From Sphingobacteriales bacterium (lineage in GTDB: Bacteria > Bacteroidota > Bacteroidia > Chitinophagales > Chitinophagaceae), in contig JAIXWS010000075.1 of the NCBI GenBank assembly GCA_027491165.1, forward strand, positions 1 to 49,065: a DNA stretch of 49,065 bases, read 5' to 3'. The position numbers were made by a program, and so were the translations under genes. Within the stretch, counting starts at the first letter, position 1. The number at the start of each line of letters is the position of its first letter. Below, in pieces: positions 9,549 to 19,935 of this stretch. The notes under the pieces are model-generated. The model ran no database searches. It was not told the origin of the DNA and worked only from the letters and a program-made list of their open reading frames with translations.

Positions 9549-11247
9549 TAAACGCTGGGCCTTAAAACCAGCAAATACAAGCACAATAAGCACCTTGCAG
9601 GATGGCCTCAACATACATCCTGCACTATGCCGATTATTGGCTTTGCGTGGTATTAATAATTTTGACGATGCCAAAGATTTTTTCAGACCAGAAATAAACC
9701 AATTACACAACCCTTTTTTAATGAAGGGTATGCAAGAAGCCGTAAACCGCATCAGCGATGCTATTGAATGGAATGAAAGAATAATGGTGTACGGGGATTA
9801 TGATGTAGATGGCACGACCTCCGTTGCGGTGATGTATTCTTTTTTGCGCGAGCGATACAAGGGACAATTATCTTTTTATATCCCTCATCGCTATCGCGAA
9901 GGCTATGGCGTATCTAAGCAAGGAATAGACTTTGCCATCGCCAATGGCTACACTTTAATGATCACCCTTGACTGTGGCATCAAGTCGGCAGAGCTGGTGG
10001 CTTATGCCAAAGAAAATGGCATAGATGTGATTATATGCGACCACCATACGCCCGACGAAATTTTGCCGCCAGCATTTGCCATATTGAATCCCAAACAAAA
10101 AGATTGCCCTTACCCTTTTAAAGAATTGAGTGGCTGTGGCATTGGATATAAATTGATTTGTGCTTTGGCGCAAACTTGGACATTGCCTGCCGAAAGTACC
10201 ACCTGCTATTTAGATTTAGTAGCCACTAGTATCGCGGCAGATATCGTTCCTGTAGATGGCGAAAACCGCATCCTTGCCTATTATGGCATCAAGATGGCTA
10301 ACGAAAACCCTTCACTCTCCATCAAAACCTTAAAGGATATTTCAGGCTTAATCAAGACCATTACCCTTTCAGATTTAGTGTTTGCCATAGGGCCAAAAAT
10401 TAATGCCGCAGGCAGAATGGATGATGCTAAAAAAGCGGTGGATTTATTCATAGAACAAAACCCTGAGCATATAAAAGCACTTGCTGCCGAACTCATGTCG
10501 GATAATACCGACCGCAAAGAAGTAGACAAAAATATCACCGAAGAAGCGCTGAGCATTTTAGAAAATGATCCCATGCTAGCGCGTAAAAAATCGACTGTAT
10601 TATATAAAGAACATTGGCATAAAGGGGTGGTAGGCATTGTGGCTAGCCGCCTAATTGATTATTGCTATCGACCCACTATTGTATTGACATCAAGTAATGG
10701 GAAAATATCTGGCTCTGCCCGCTCTGTGATGGGATTTAATGTATATGAGGCCATACACGAATGTCGAGAATTGTTGGAAAATTATGGGGGTCATTTTTAT
10801 GCTGCAGGTATTACGATGCTTCCCGAAAATTACCCACTGTTTGTAGAAAAATTTGAACAGGTTGTATCCGACAGTATTGCACCACACATGCTTACTCCTG
10901 AGATAGAAATTGATGCTGAGATAGAGTTGGAAGATATCAAACCAGCATTTTACAAAATCATCAAACAGTTCGAACCTTTTGGACCGAACAACATGCGCCC
11001 GGTATTTTGCACACGCAATGTGCGCGACTACCAAGGCAATTCGCGTATTGTCAAAGAACAGCATATTAAATTTGTTCTGAGCAATGGCCGTGGAACTATT
11101 GTGGATGGTATTGGATTTAAAATGGCTGAAAAATTCCGATACACCAGCCCTGGCGCTTTTGATATTGTGTATACACTGGACGAGAATGAATTTAATGGTG
11201 TCACCAAATTACAAATGAAGGTAATAGACATTCGCCCTGCGTATTAA
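9529..11247 (+). CDS. recJ: Single-stranded-DNA-specific exonuclease RecJ
   Basis: 572 residues. The DHH-family motifs are present: YGDYDVDGTTS (motif I), DCGI, and ICDHHTPDE carrying the DHH triad, followed by the DHHA1 domain with GGHFYAAG and the OB-like C terminus. It is a Mn/Mg-dependent 5'-3' exonuclease in recombination and mismatch repair. The start is a TTG (MALQQINKRWALKP) lying inside the 3' end of kmo; there is no ATG near the conserved NKRW segment, so a non-ATG start with translational coupling is the best reading. The gene ends at a strong bidirectional terminator. Confidence 0.95.
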   Translation: MALQQINKRWALKPANTSTISTLQDGLNIHPALCRLLALRGINNFDDAKDFFRPEINQLHNPFLMKGMQEAVNRISDAIEWNERIMVYGDYDVDGTTSVAVMYSFLRERYKGQLSFYIPHRYREGYGVSKQGIDFAIANGYTLMITLDCGIKSAELVAYAKENGIDVIICDHHTPDEILPPAFAILNPKQKDCPYPFKELSGCGIGYKLICALAQTWTLPAESTTCYLDLVATSIAADIVPVDGENRILAYYGIKMANENPSLSIKTLKDISGLIKTITLSDLVFAIGPKINAAGRMDDAKKAVDLFIEQNPEHIKALAAELMSDNTDRKEVDKNITEEALSILENDPMLARKKSTVLYKEHWHKGVVGIVASRLIDYCYRPTIVLTSSNGKISGSARSVMGFNVYEAIHECRELLENYGGHFYAAGITMLPENYPLFVEKFEQVVSDSIAPHMLTPEIEIDAEIELEDIKPAFYKIIKQFEPFGPNNMRPVFCTRNVRDYQGNSRIVKEQHIKFVLSNGRGTIVDGIGFKMAEKFRYTSPGAFDIVYTLDENEFNGVTKLQMKVIDIRPAY

Positions 11248-11297
11248 TGGCAAAACCTATTGATACCAATACTGAAAATACTAACCCACAAGAAGGC

Positions 11298-11333
11298 AAA
11301 AAAAAGCCACAACAATGATGTTGTGGCTTTTTC
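11298..11333. terminator. Bidirectional terminator between recJ and rocD
   Basis: A perfect 11-bp stem (11304-11314 with 11319-11329) around a 4-base loop, with an A-run before and T residues after, serving the two convergent genes. Confidence 0.92.
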
Positions 11334-11356
11334 AATTCAAAGACATTGTAAGGTTT

Positions 11357-12598
11357 TTAGACAAACTGTCCTAAACTCTCTTCTATAATATCAATACACT
11401 CGTCGATTTGTTTGCGGGTAATCACTAAGGGTGGTGCGAACCTAATTTTATCGCCATGAGTGGGCTTGGCCAATAGACCGTTTTCCATCATGCGCAAGCA
11501 AAGATCCATTGCAGCATCATCACCCAAGCTGTCGTGCCCTATGACCACTGCCGTAAACAATCCTTTGCCCCGCACTGCCTTGATATAAGGGCTATTGAGG
11601 GCTTTCAGTTTAGCCCTAAAATAATCGCCTTGCGCAATAGCATTTTCGCACATTTTTTCTTCTTTCAGCACTTTCAAAGCCTCGATAGCTACGGCACAAG
11701 CAAGGGGATTACCACCATAAGTGCTGCCATGCTGCCCAGGTTTAATCAGCATCATGATTTCATCGTCGGCCAATACTGCCGAAACGGGAATGGTTCCACC
11801 CGATAAAGCTTTACCGAGAATCACAATATCAGCGCGTACATCTTCATGATCGCAAGCAAGTGGCATGCCTGTGCGGCCTAAGCCGGTTTGTATTTCATCG
11901 GCAATAAAGAGCACATTAGCTTCACGGCAAAGGGTTGCTGCCTCAGAGAGGTAACCTTCATCGGGCACTACCACACCTGCTTCGCCTTGAATAGGCTCTA
12001 TCAAAAAACCTGCCACATTAGGGTCTTTCAATGCTGTACGTAAAGATTCAATATTGTTGTAAGCCACGGTTTCGTATCCGGGCATAAAAGGTCCGTAATT
12101 GATTTGAGATGAGGGGTCGTTGCTAAATGAAATAACATTGAGGGTACGTCCATGAAAATTATTTTCACAGACCAATATTTTTGCGGCACCTTCAGCGATA
12201 CCCTTTACTTCATATCCCCAACGACGTGCCAATTTGATGGCCGTTTCTACGGCTTCTACACCGGTATTCATGGGCAAAACTTTGTCATAGCCAAAATACG
12301 CTGTAATGTATTGTGCATATTCACCCAATAAATTATTGTGAAAAGCTCGGGAAGTAAGCGTTAATTTTTGTGCTTGCTGCACCAATACATTAATAATGCG
12401 CGGATGACAGTGTCCCTGATTGACTGCAGAATAACCTGATAAAAAATCGAAATATTGTTTACCATCTACATCCCATACATGCACCCCTTTACCCTTATCT
12501 AAGACAACAGGCAGGGGGTGGTAATTATGAGCTCCATGTTCTTCTTCGAGCTGGAGATATTGTTGAGATTTTGGAGAAATATGCGTAGTTGCTAACAT
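11357..12598 (-). CDS. rocD: Ornithine--oxo-acid aminotransferase
   Basis: 413 residues, fold-type I PLP class III aminotransferase. The PLP-binding lysine is Lys263 in LGKALSGG, with Asp234 in ADEIQTG contacting the pyridine nitrogen. The N-terminal [10 protein letters not shown] and [15 protein letters not shown] segments are characteristic of ornithine rather than acetylornithine aminotransferases. It converts ornithine and 2-oxoglutarate to glutamate semialdehyde and glutamate, linking arginine/ornithine to proline and glutamate. It stands alone, with its own promoter box immediately before the ATG. Confidence 0.96.
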   Translation of the reverse strand: MLATTHISPKSQQYLQLEEEHGAHNYHPLPVVLDKGKGVHVWDVDGKQYFDFLSGYSAVNQGHCHPRIINVLVQQAQKLTLTSRAFHNNLLGEYAQYITAYFGYDKVLPMNTGVEAVETAIKLARRWGYEVKGIAEGAAKILVCENNFHGRTLNVISFSNDPSSQINYGPFMPGYETVAYNNIESLRTALKDPNVAGFLIEPIQGEAGVVVPDEGYLSEAATLCREANVLFIADEIQTGLGRTGMPLACDHEDVRADIVILGKALSGGTIPVSAVLADDEIMMLIKPGQHGSTYGGNPLACAVAIEALKVLKEEKMCENAIAQGDYFRAKLKALNSPYIKAVRGKGLFTAVVIGHDSLGDDAAMDLCLRMMENGLLAKPTHGDKIRFAPPLVITRKQIDECIDIIEESLGQFV

Positions 12599-12603
12599 GG
12601 CAA

Positions 12604-12611
12604 CAAAGGTA
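12604..12611 (-). promoter_or_regulatory. -7 box of rocD, 5 bp from the start codon
   Basis: On the minus strand TACCTTTG (perfect TAnnTTTG) ends 5 bp before the ATG. If used, the transcript would be essentially leaderless. No TTG lies at the expected -33 distance. Confidence 0.55.
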
Positions 12612-12768
12612 GAAACTTAAATGATAAAATAGGAGCCAACAACATAAGTGTACTCTATGATTGTGTTAAAAAAAAGATGTAATATGCATTATCTAATGGC
12701 TTTTGTTAGGGTTTCAGTGGTACAAAATTTGGAGCAGTATTTTATAGCCATTTACTGATACATAATTG

Positions 12769-15447
12769 ATGAAATATTCTCGCTTTTTAATTTTTACAGT
12801 ACTATTTCTACTCCATCATGCGGTGGGGGCACAAAATAGTACTCCAAAAGCTAAAAATGGACAAGCAGTATTCGACCCTAAACTTCAAATATCAGCCGAT
12901 GACATTCTTGCTCGCCCAGCTCGAAAAGCGCAAGATGCTCAAATAAAAGCCTTTGTAGATTCCTTTTTGAAGATTGGCAAGGAACAGACAGGCAACCCAA
13001 ATGCCAGGAAAAAATATAGCATCAAAGGGATTGTTCGAGATGTCAATACTAACGAAGGTATACCCTTTGCGCAAATTCGATTTCCAAAAAGCACCATTGG
13101 TAGCAGTACAGAGCTAGATGGCACATTTACCTTTGACTATAATTATGCCCCAAGTGACACTTTACTAATTAGTGCGGTTGGATACAAAGGCAGCTTCAGA
13201 TTAATCGATCAAAATGTTCAAGATATTAATCTAGAGATCGACCTAGCTCGCAGTGAAAATCTCTTGCGTGAAGTCATTATTAAACCAGGAGAGGATCCGG
13301 CGATTGCTTTGGTGAAAAAAATTATTGCTGCCAAACCCAATAACAATCCTGACAAGTACGACAACTATAAGTATGAACTGTATAACAAATTAGAATTAGA
13401 TCTGGTGCGAATGAGCCGCGCACAATTCAGCAAAATACCCTTAATGAAGCCCTTTGCTTTTGTATTTGACAACGTAGATTCTTTTTCTGAAAAAAAACCA
13501 TTTCTACCGGTATTCCTCACCGAAACATTATCTGATTACTACTTTCAACGCAGCCCCAAAAAGACAAAAGAATTTATAAAAGCGAGCCAAATAAAAGGTA
13601 TCGAAAACGAAAGTGTCACCCAGTTTCTTGGTGGCATGTACCAACAAATCAATTTGTATAGCAATTTTATTGACGTGTTCGACAAGCAATTTGTCAGTCC
13701 GATCAACAACAGCGCAACCAACTATTATCGATACCAAATCAAGGATACTCAATATGCTTACGGTCATAGAATTATCTTAGTACAATTTGCCCCTAAGCGA
13801 GCAGCCGAAAACTGCTTTATCGGTGATTTTTGGGTAGTAGATTCCATATTTGCTCTGCAAAGGATAAGCCTTGATATTGCAGCAGATGCGAATATTAATT
13901 TGGTGAATAGAGTAAGTTTGTACCAAGAATTTGCACCTGTAGGCGACACACTATGGTTCAATGTAAAGGATAAATTTATTGCTGATTTTACGATACCCTA
14001 TGGCGGCAAAAAGATGCCAGGTTTTATAGGTCGCAAAACGACCTCTTACAAAAATGTGTTGCTTAACGATACGGTTGTGAGCAATTTGGTCAATGATAAG
14101 AAACTAAAACAAGATGTAATCATCTCGGAAGGCGCACGCAATAAGGGCAATGAATTTTGGAATATCATGCGCCATGATACACTGAATAAAAATGAGAAAG
14201 CCATCTATTCCATGATCGATACGCTCAACGCAATGCCCCTTTTCAACCGTACCAAAAACGTAATTTCTTTCTTGGCCAAAGGCACACAGAATGTGGGTAT
14301 ATTTGAGTTTGGGCCTTATTGGGCCTTGTATAATACCAATCCAATAGAAGGCCATCGTTTCCGATTTTCAATGGGCACTACGCCCAAATTGTTTAAAGAT
14401 ATTTACCTCAATGGCTATGCCGCTTATGGCACTAACGACCAAAGATTCAAATACAAACTATCCGGATTATGGCTACTAGATCGCCATCCAAGGCACCGCA
14501 TTTATGCTGCTTACACCAGCGACCTAGATCGAAGTATTAGTTATTATAGCGAGGCTGCAACGGATAACTTTTTTAGCAACTTGGTCCGTAAACGATATTT
14601 GCCCTTCAAATTAGCCTTTGTAAAAGATGCACGATTTGAGCATTACAAAGAATATTTCAATGGATTTAGTCACGAACTTACTTTTTTGCGCAAAGAGTTT
14701 AGCCCTTACGCACCTTTGCCCTCAAACAGCATTTTCAGAAACGAAAATGGAATCCAATCAAACAATGTAGTCAATTCTGAAGTGGGTATTAAACTAAGAT
14801 TTGCCTACAAGGAGCGCTTTCTGGAAGGAGACTATTATCGCTTTAGCATTGGCACTAAATACCCCGTTGTCTCTGTACGTTTTGCTCTTGGACTCAAGAA
14901 TGTACTCAACAGCGGTTATGAATATCAGAAGCTGAGCATCAATGTTTCGGACTATCTAAAACTGCCACATTTGGGTACCATTACTTATAATGTTTTTGCA
15001 GGTAAACACTTTGGCACCTTACCCTATCCACTTTTAGAGGTACATCCTGGCAACGATTTTTATTATTACAATCAATATGCCTTTAGCATGATGAACCGCT
15101 TTGAATTTTTGAGCGATACCTATGCAGGATTTATGTTTGAACACAATATTGGTGGAGGCATTTTTAATTATGTCCCTTTACTCAAAAAAGTAAAACTACG
15201 CCAATTTTATACTGTAAAATCGGCTATAGGTAGCCTCAACGAAGCCAATAAAAAACTGAACTTAAATCAAGGATTTGACTTTAAAACATTACAAGGCAAT
15301 CCTTATTTAGAAATAGGCACGGGTATTGATAATATTTTTCAGATGTTCCGTATCGACTTTGTATGGCGCGTAGCACCAACTCCTACAGCCAATGAGCCCC
15401 TCGAAAAACGCTTTGGCATTTTCGGTAGTTTTAAAGTGGGATTTTAA
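12769..15447 (+). CDS. DUF5686 outer-membrane protein with carboxypeptidase-like regulatory domain
   Basis: 892 residues from ATG 12769 (a TTG one codon upstream is less likely). A signal peptide (to about VGAQ) precedes a carboxypeptidase-regulatory-like beta-sandwich (about 80-155, from SIKGIVRDVNTNEG). DUF5686 follows directly, starting near EVIIKPGEDPAIALVKKII, and continues to a C terminus rich in alternating aromatic strands that ends in Phe, as in outer-membrane beta-barrels. This architecture is common in Bacteroidota and resembles TonB-dependent receptors without a plug. Function is unknown; a surface or envelope role is inferred. It is convergent with the beta-helix lipoprotein, and their stop codons overlap. 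Confidence 0.85.
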   Translation: MKYSRFLIFTVLFLLHHAVGAQNSTPKAKNGQAVFDPKLQISADDILARPARKAQDAQIKAFVDSFLKIGKEQTGNPNARKKYSIKGIVRDVNTNEGIPFAQIRFPKSTIGSSTELDGTFTFDYNYAPSDTLLISAVGYKGSFRLIDQNVQDINLEIDLARSENLLREVIIKPGEDPAIALVKKIIAAKPNNNPDKYDNYKYELYNKLELDLVRMSRAQFSKIPLMKPFAFVFDNVDSFSEKKPFLPVFLTETLSDYYFQRSPKKTKEFIKASQIKGIENESVTQFLGGMYQQINLYSNFIDVFDKQFVSPINNSATNYYRYQIKDTQYAYGHRIILVQFAPKRAAENCFIGDFWVVDSIFALQRISLDIAADANINLVNRVSLYQEFAPVGDTLWFNVKDKFIADFTIPYGGKKMPGFIGRKTTSYKNVLLNDTVVSNLVNDKKLKQDVIISEGARNKGNEFWNIMRHDTLNKNEKAIYSMIDTLNAMPLFNRTKNVISFLAKGTQNVGIFEFGPYWALYNTNPIEGHRFRFSMGTTPKLFKDIYLNGYAAYGTNDQRFKYKLSGLWLLDRHPRHRIYAAYTSDLDRSISYYSEAATDNFFSNLVRKRYLPFKLAFVKDARFEHYKEYFNGFSHELTFLRKEFSPYAPLPSNSIFRNENGIQSNNVVNSEVGIKLRFAYKERFLEGDYYRFSIGTKYPVVSVRFALGLKNVLNSGYEYQKLSINVSDYLKLPHLGTITYNVFAGKHFGTLPYPLLEVHPGNDFYYYNQYAFSMMNRFEFLSDTYAGFMFEHNIGGGIFNYVPLLKKVKLRQFYTVKSAIGSLNEANKKLNLNQGFDFKTLQGNPYLEIGTGIDNIFQMFRIDFVWRVAPTPTANEPLEKRFGIFGSFKVGF

Positions 15448-16862
15448 TAGGCACCCATATTGGTGCCACCAGCAATATCATCAAGATTGGTTCCAAAGAA
15501 TGGCGTAATGCCTGCATTCGCAGCTGGAGAACCACTCCTAAGGCGGTAATTCCATTTATCGTAATCTTCAAACTTGGGATCTTCATTAAATTTGCAGCCA
15601 GAAAAAGAGACAAGTGCATTGACTTCCTTCGCTTTGATTAAGCAATTTTGAAAGAGTACATCGAAAGATCCTGAACCTTTCTGATTACAAATCAGTTCGT
15701 TTTCAAGAGAGCCAAAGAGAATACTATTGCGAACTGTGATTTTTAAATTACCTGGTATAAATCCGCTTTGGCTCGTGTCTAGATAATTCAGCAAACTCAT
15801 GACTGGCGATTCAGAATGATTAACCCATTTTGTACCATAGGTAACGAAAGTGCATTGTGTAAAATCAAATATTCCACCCTGAAAAATACCAACATTTTGC
15901 GCACCACAAGTGTTGATCAAACTGTTACGCATTTGCACCTTACCCCCAAAGCTCAACAATCCATAGCCAATCGAATTTTGAATAATGCAATTGTCTATTT
16001 GCACACCATCAGCAGCATTGGCAAGACTTTTATTATTATCGACTTGGATAGCTGCTGCTTGTACAAAACTTGTTCCGAGCCGAGTACTGTTGCCACAATT
16101 TTTTAATAAGGTCCATTTCAACTTATTGTTTTTACTATTTGCTGTAAAGTACAGCCCACCCCATTCACCAGGCAAATCCAGATAAGAAAAATAACTACGA
16201 TCAATCCGATCACTCTGAAAAATGACACTATCTTTCTTCGTTCCGTTAATCAATAATGTACCCTCTACAAATAAACGCGAATTAGGATGTACATATACTC
16301 TACAACCAGGATTAATCGTTAAAGTTTGGTCTTTTTCAACAAGGGCATTATTGATAATAACATAAGGCAGCACATTATCCCAAGTTTGCGTAGATAATAC
16401 GCTATCAAAAACATAACGTGCATTTTGTCCGTAAGCAACCACTGGTACGGAAAATTCTTTGCCATTTAAAGTTGCAATCAATTTGTCTTCTACTACAAAA
16501 GGCGAAAGACTAGAATTAGGATCTATAGTAACGGTACTATAGACATATAAACTATCACGCGCGGCCAATTCTTGGTCTTTTACTTCATTACCCGAAATGC
16601 CATTGACATTCAGCTTAAAGGAAGAACTATTACCCTTAGCCAAGCGTACACTACTCAGTTTTATGGGTTGATTTTGCTCATTAAAAATTTTGATTTTGTA
16701 AGTAGCGCTACCCAATGAGGCAAATACCGTATCAAATAACAAGGTATCGGTCGAAAAGCGCAGAGTGCCGCCATCATTTAGCAATTGGGTCTTTCTACAA
16801 GAGCTAGAAAAAAGGCTGAGCGTTACAAATAACAGAATGATAAAAAAGCTAAAAAGGCGCAT
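15444..16862 (-). CDS. Lipoprotein with right-handed beta-helix repeats
   Basis: 472 residues. The N terminus is a lipoprotein signal with the lipobox Cys at residue 22 (FSSSC). About residues 30-160 look like a beta-sandwich. From about 180 onward there are short repeated strands with stacked Asn/Ser/Gly (for example VYVHPNSRLFVEGTLLINGT, DNCIIQNSIGYGLLSFGG, NSILFGSL), typical of parallel beta-helix (pectate-lyase-like) proteins. No catalytic set is recognisable, so it may bind rather than cleave polysaccharide. It faces the DUF5686 gene tail-to-tail; a shared function is unproven. Confidence 0.75.
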   Translation of the reverse strand: MRLFSFFIILLFVTLSLFSSSCRKTQLLNDGGTLRFSTDTLLFDTVFASLGSATYKIKIFNEQNQPIKLSSVRLAKGNSSSFKLNVNGISGNEVKDQELAARDSLYVYSTVTIDPNSSLSPFVVEDKLIATLNGKEFSVPVVAYGQNARYVFDSVLSTQTWDNVLPYVIINNALVEKDQTLTINPGCRVYVHPNSRLFVEGTLLINGTKKDSVIFQSDRIDRSYFSYLDLPGEWGGLYFTANSKNNKLKWTLLKNCGNSTRLGTSFVQAAAIQVDNNKSLANAADGVQIDNCIIQNSIGYGLLSFGGKVQMRNSLINTCGAQNVGIFQGGIFDFTQCTFVTYGTKWVNHSESPVMSLLNYLDTSQSGFIPGNLKITVRNSILFGSLENELICNQKGSGSFDVLFQNCLIKAKEVNALVSFSGCKFNEDPKFEDYDKWNYRLRSGSPAANAGITPFFGTNLDDIAGGTNMGAY

Positions 16863-17036
16863 AACAAATAGAGAAGGAAAAATTTGTGAGAGTGAAATTA
16901 AAGATTTTTACACTGAATAAGCCTGTAATAAACGAAACAGCACTCTTTTTGTTGTGCCAACAACATTTTTTTGCTCGAACCCTTACTGAATAGGTGAAAT
17001 GAACTATTCAATAGGTATGTATCGAGGCATCATTTT

Positions 17037-18158
17037 TTAAACTAAACCCAACAATTTCTTCGTAAAATTATCCCAACTGTATTGCTCTTTTTCGATTTTA
17101 ATGTTTTGCTCAAGCTCTGGAATAGAATAGGGTTCAAAAAAACGAATGATAGCGTCAGCAATAGCTTTTGGATTGGGCTCTGCCACAAAACCGACTTTGC
17201 CATCGGGTACATTCTCAGCCAAGCCGCCTACATTGGTGACCACCATTGGTTTTTCAAAATGATAAGCAATCTGTGTAATACCGCTCTGAGTGGCAGTTTT
17301 GTAGGGTTGTACAATTAAATCAGCTGCACAAAAATAGTAGCGCACTTCGTCATTAGGGATAAAATTGGTGAAGAGCTTTACGGCACTTTGCAATTGATAT
17401 TGTTCTATCAATTGGGTATACAATTCCTCATCACCATAAAATTCACCAGCAATAATCAACTTTACATCTTGATTTTTTATTCGTTCATCGTTCATAGCCT
17501 CGATCAACCAATCAAGCCCTTTGTATTTGCGGATAAAACCAAAAAACAAAAGATATTTTTTGGAAGGATCTAAGCCCAATTTGCCCAGAGCCTCCTCTTG
17601 GGTAACTGCTGAACCATAATTGTCGTATAATGGATGTGGGGTGTATATAGAAGGCTTAATGCTAAAGCTTTTTAAGTCATTCAACACTTCACGACTCATG
17701 GCCACAAAAGCATCCACAGGCTTGAGAAAATACTTAGTAAAGGCCACATCACCAAACCGCTTTTCGTGCGGAATAACATTATCAGTAATGCTGATGATTT
17801 TGGTGTGTTTATTGCCACGGACAATACGCAATATTGTACCCAAACAAGGCCCCATAAAAGGCAGCCAAAAACGAACAATGATTAAGTCGGCATGTTCATT
17901 TTTGATTTTATTTCCTTGAATGAACCAATTGAGCGGATTGATAGAATTAATCACACTCTTTATGTTTAAGCCTGTTGGTGCAGGCTCATCGGTAAACTGA
18001 GATTTTCCAGGAAAAAGAAATGAAGGATACTGCAAGGAAAAGGAATAAATAATGACTTCGTGACCCTGAGCCTGCAGCACTTCTGCCATACGCTCATTAA
18101 ATGTAGCGATACCGCCACCACGCAGGGGATGAGCCGAACCAAGGACAATTATTTTCAT
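17037..18158 (-). CDS. Glycosyltransferase family 4 (GT-B fold)
   Basis: 373 residues. The N-terminal GT4 glycine-rich loop is RGGGIATFNERMAEVL (about 13-28), and the C-terminal donor-site segment is YHFEKPMVVTNVGGLAENV, including the family EX7E-like acid region. It transfers a sugar from a nucleotide or lipid donor to a growing glycan on the cytoplasmic face. It is the last gene of a run with RfbF, RfbG, HddA and HddC, 12 bp after hddC, so a heptose or deoxyhexose donor is a reasonable guess; the acceptor is unknown. Confidence 0.88.
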   Translation of the reverse strand: MKIIVLGSAHPLRGGGIATFNERMAEVLQAQGHEVIIYSFSLQYPSFLFPGKSQFTDEPAPTGLNIKSVINSINPLNWFIQGNKIKNEHADLIIVRFWLPFMGPCLGTILRIVRGNKHTKIISITDNVIPHEKRFGDVAFTKYFLKPVDAFVAMSREVLNDLKSFSIKPSIYTPHPLYDNYGSAVTQEEALGKLGLDPSKKYLLFFGFIRKYKGLDWLIEAMNDERIKNQDVKLIIAGEFYGDEELYTQLIEQYQLQSAVKLFTNFIPNDEVRYYFCAADLIVQPYKTATQSGITQIAYHFEKPMVVTNVGGLAENVPDGKVGFVAEPNPKAIADAIIRFFEPYSIPELEQNIKIEKEQYSWDNFTKKLLGLV

Positions 18159-18170
18159 TATTTTCTATTG

Positions 18171-18869
18171 CTAGTTTTCAGTTTTTACAAAATCAATTTG
18201 TGCTTGAGCGTAATCTTCTGGCACACCAATATCTATAAAATAGTTAGCCGTTTCAAACCCAAAAAATAATTTTTCGAACACAAACCTTTCTAAATAATCT
18301 TTTTCAAAAGAGAATTGCGTTCCTAGGTTTTTCTCTTCAAAATGCTTTTTATCAATGATGTATACGCCGCCATTGATTAATCCATGAGCATAAAATTTTT
18401 TCTCTTGAAACGATTGAACACAATGCCTTTCGTCTATCTCTACCAATCCATAACGCTCAAAATGCTCCATTGATTTTAAGGCCAAAGTGGTACATGATTT
18501 ATGGCTTGAATGAAAAGCTGACATTGCATTCAAATCAACATGAAACATGGTGTCTCCATTCAAAACAAAAACATGTTGTGCTCTTGCTTTTTGCATCGCC
18601 AAGGCAATACCACCACCAGTACCTAATGGCTCCTTTTCAATCACGATTTCTATTTCAAATTCCCAATCGGTTCCGATCAACCAATTCTCTACCATTTGGT
18701 GCATATAACCCAAAGAAAGAATGACACGAGTGCACTTTTGTGTCTCCAAATATCGAAATAAATGAAACAAAAATGGCTGGCCTGCGACCATGGCCATACA
18801 TTTGGGCATAGCGCCAATAGTACTTTGTAGCCTTGTACCCAAACCACCTGCTAATACGATACACTCCAC
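18171..18869 (-). CDS. hddC: D-glycero-D-manno-heptose 1-phosphate guanylyltransferase-like nucleotidyltransferase
   Basis: 232 residues, starting at GTG 18869. The nucleotidyltransferase signature is LAGGLGTRLQ at 6-15, with PKCMAMVAGQPFLFHL typical of the HddC group and the metal-binding Asp in LNGDTMFHVD. HddC makes GDP-D-glycero-alpha-D-manno-heptose from heptose-1-phosphate and GTP. The assignment is strengthened by the GHMP heptose kinase immediately upstream (26-bp gap). Related mannose-1-P or glucose-1-P transferases cannot be fully excluded by eye. Confidence 0.82.
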   Translation of the reverse strand: MECIVLAGGLGTRLQSTIGAMPKCMAMVAGQPFLFHLFRYLETQKCTRVILSLGYMHQMVENWLIGTDWEFEIEIVIEKEPLGTGGGIALAMQKARAQHVFVLNGDTMFHVDLNAMSAFHSSHKSCTTLALKSMEHFERYGLVEIDERHCVQSFQEKKFYAHGLINGGVYIIDKKHFEEKNLGTQFSFEKDYLERFVFEKLFFGFETANYFIDIGVPEDYAQAQIDFVKTEN

Positions 18870-18895
18870 TTTTAGTACTTTATAGTTTTAATAGA

Positions 18896-19918
18896 TTACA
18901 CTTGCCAGCTAGACAATCCCTTTTCTGTAAATTGATATTCTCGAAAATCACCACCAAAATGTTGCAATGCTTTTTTTACATTATATCGGGTATTGTCTGG
19001 GCAATAAAACATCATAAATCCGCCACCACCTGCACCCGTGATTTTACCTCCAGTAGCACCAGCCTTTAGAGCAGCAGTATATATTTCATCCATTGCCGTG
19101 TTCGAAATCCCTTGTGCCATCTGCTTTTTGTAGCGAAAACCAAAATCAAGAATGGGTCCAATTTCATCAACATTTCCTTTGAGCAAAGCTTCTTTCATCA
19201 TGCGCGCCTGTTCTTTTAATTGGTGCATGGCTTCAATCGATTGTTGATTTTTTTCTATTACATTTTGACTTTGCGCTTCGATTATAGTAGAAGACAATCG
19301 GCTAGTTGCTGTAAAATAAAGGAGCAAATTATTTTCAATTTCGTGTAGATATTGGGGTTTTATGTTGAGCGGATTAACGATTACTTTATTCCCCGCATAA
19401 AATTCCATAAAATTCACCCCACCAAATGTAGCCGTGTATTGATCTTGTTTTCCTCCTGCCATTTTCAATTCTTCGCGCTCAATAATATAGGCGGTATGTG
19501 CAATATCATATTCACCAAAAGGAAGTTGTAACCACTCTACAAAAGCACCTAAAATCGCAACCATCAAGGTAGATGATGTACCTAGCCCTGAACCTGCAGG
19601 CGCATCTACATAAGTGGTTAATCGAAAGCCTGAATTAACTTTTCCAAAATTACGGACAACATAATTGTAAATGCCCTTAGCTAAATCCAAGGTGCCATCA
19701 ATAGGCAACTCATCAACTAATTGATGTTCACATTTTTCATTTCGGTCGATCGCATCAATAATAATCGTGTCTGTAGGCAACAGCTCGATAGTAGCAAATG
19801 CATATAAAGAAATGGTAGCATTGAGCACAGCGCCGCCATATTCATCGCAATAGGGGCTAACATCAGTTCCACCGCCAGCCAAACCAATACGTAATGGAGC
19901 CTTGCTTCTATAAATCAT
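18896..19918 (-). CDS. hddA: GHMP kinase, D-glycero-D-manno-heptose 7-phosphate kinase-like
   Basis: 340 residues. The N-terminal motif APLRIGLAGGGTDVSPYCDEYGG is typical of HddA and related sugar kinases. The GHMP ATP loop is PAGSGLGTSSTL, and the third motif is ITGAGGGGFMMFYC near the C terminus. HddA phosphorylates D-glycero-D-manno-heptose 7-phosphate at C1 to give the 1,7-bisphosphate. The isomerase GmhA and phosphatase GmhB needed before and after this step are not in the window and must be elsewhere if the pathway is complete. It is 17 bp downstream of rfbG. Confidence 0.85.
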   Translation of the reverse strand: MIYRSKAPLRIGLAGGGTDVSPYCDEYGGAVLNATISLYAFATIELLPTDTIIIDAIDRNEKCEHQLVDELPIDGTLDLAKGIYNYVVRNFGKVNSGFRLTTYVDAPAGSGLGTSSTLMVAILGAFVEWLQLPFGEYDIAHTAYIIEREELKMAGGKQDQYTATFGGVNFMEFYAGNKVIVNPLNIKPQYLHEIENNLLLYFTATSRLSSTIIEAQSQNVIEKNQQSIEAMHQLKEQARMMKEALLKGNVDEIGPILDFGFRYKKQMAQGISNTAMDEIYTAALKAGATGGKITGAGGGGFMMFYCPDNTRYNVKKALQHFGGDFREYQFTEKGLSSWQV

Positions 19919-19935
19919 TGGCGTGTTTTAATGGA

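Noticed and set aside
16987-17010. TGAATAG/CTATTCA hairpin after the GT4 gene as a terminator
   Set aside because: No T-run follows on the minus strand; at most a weak or factor-assisted end.
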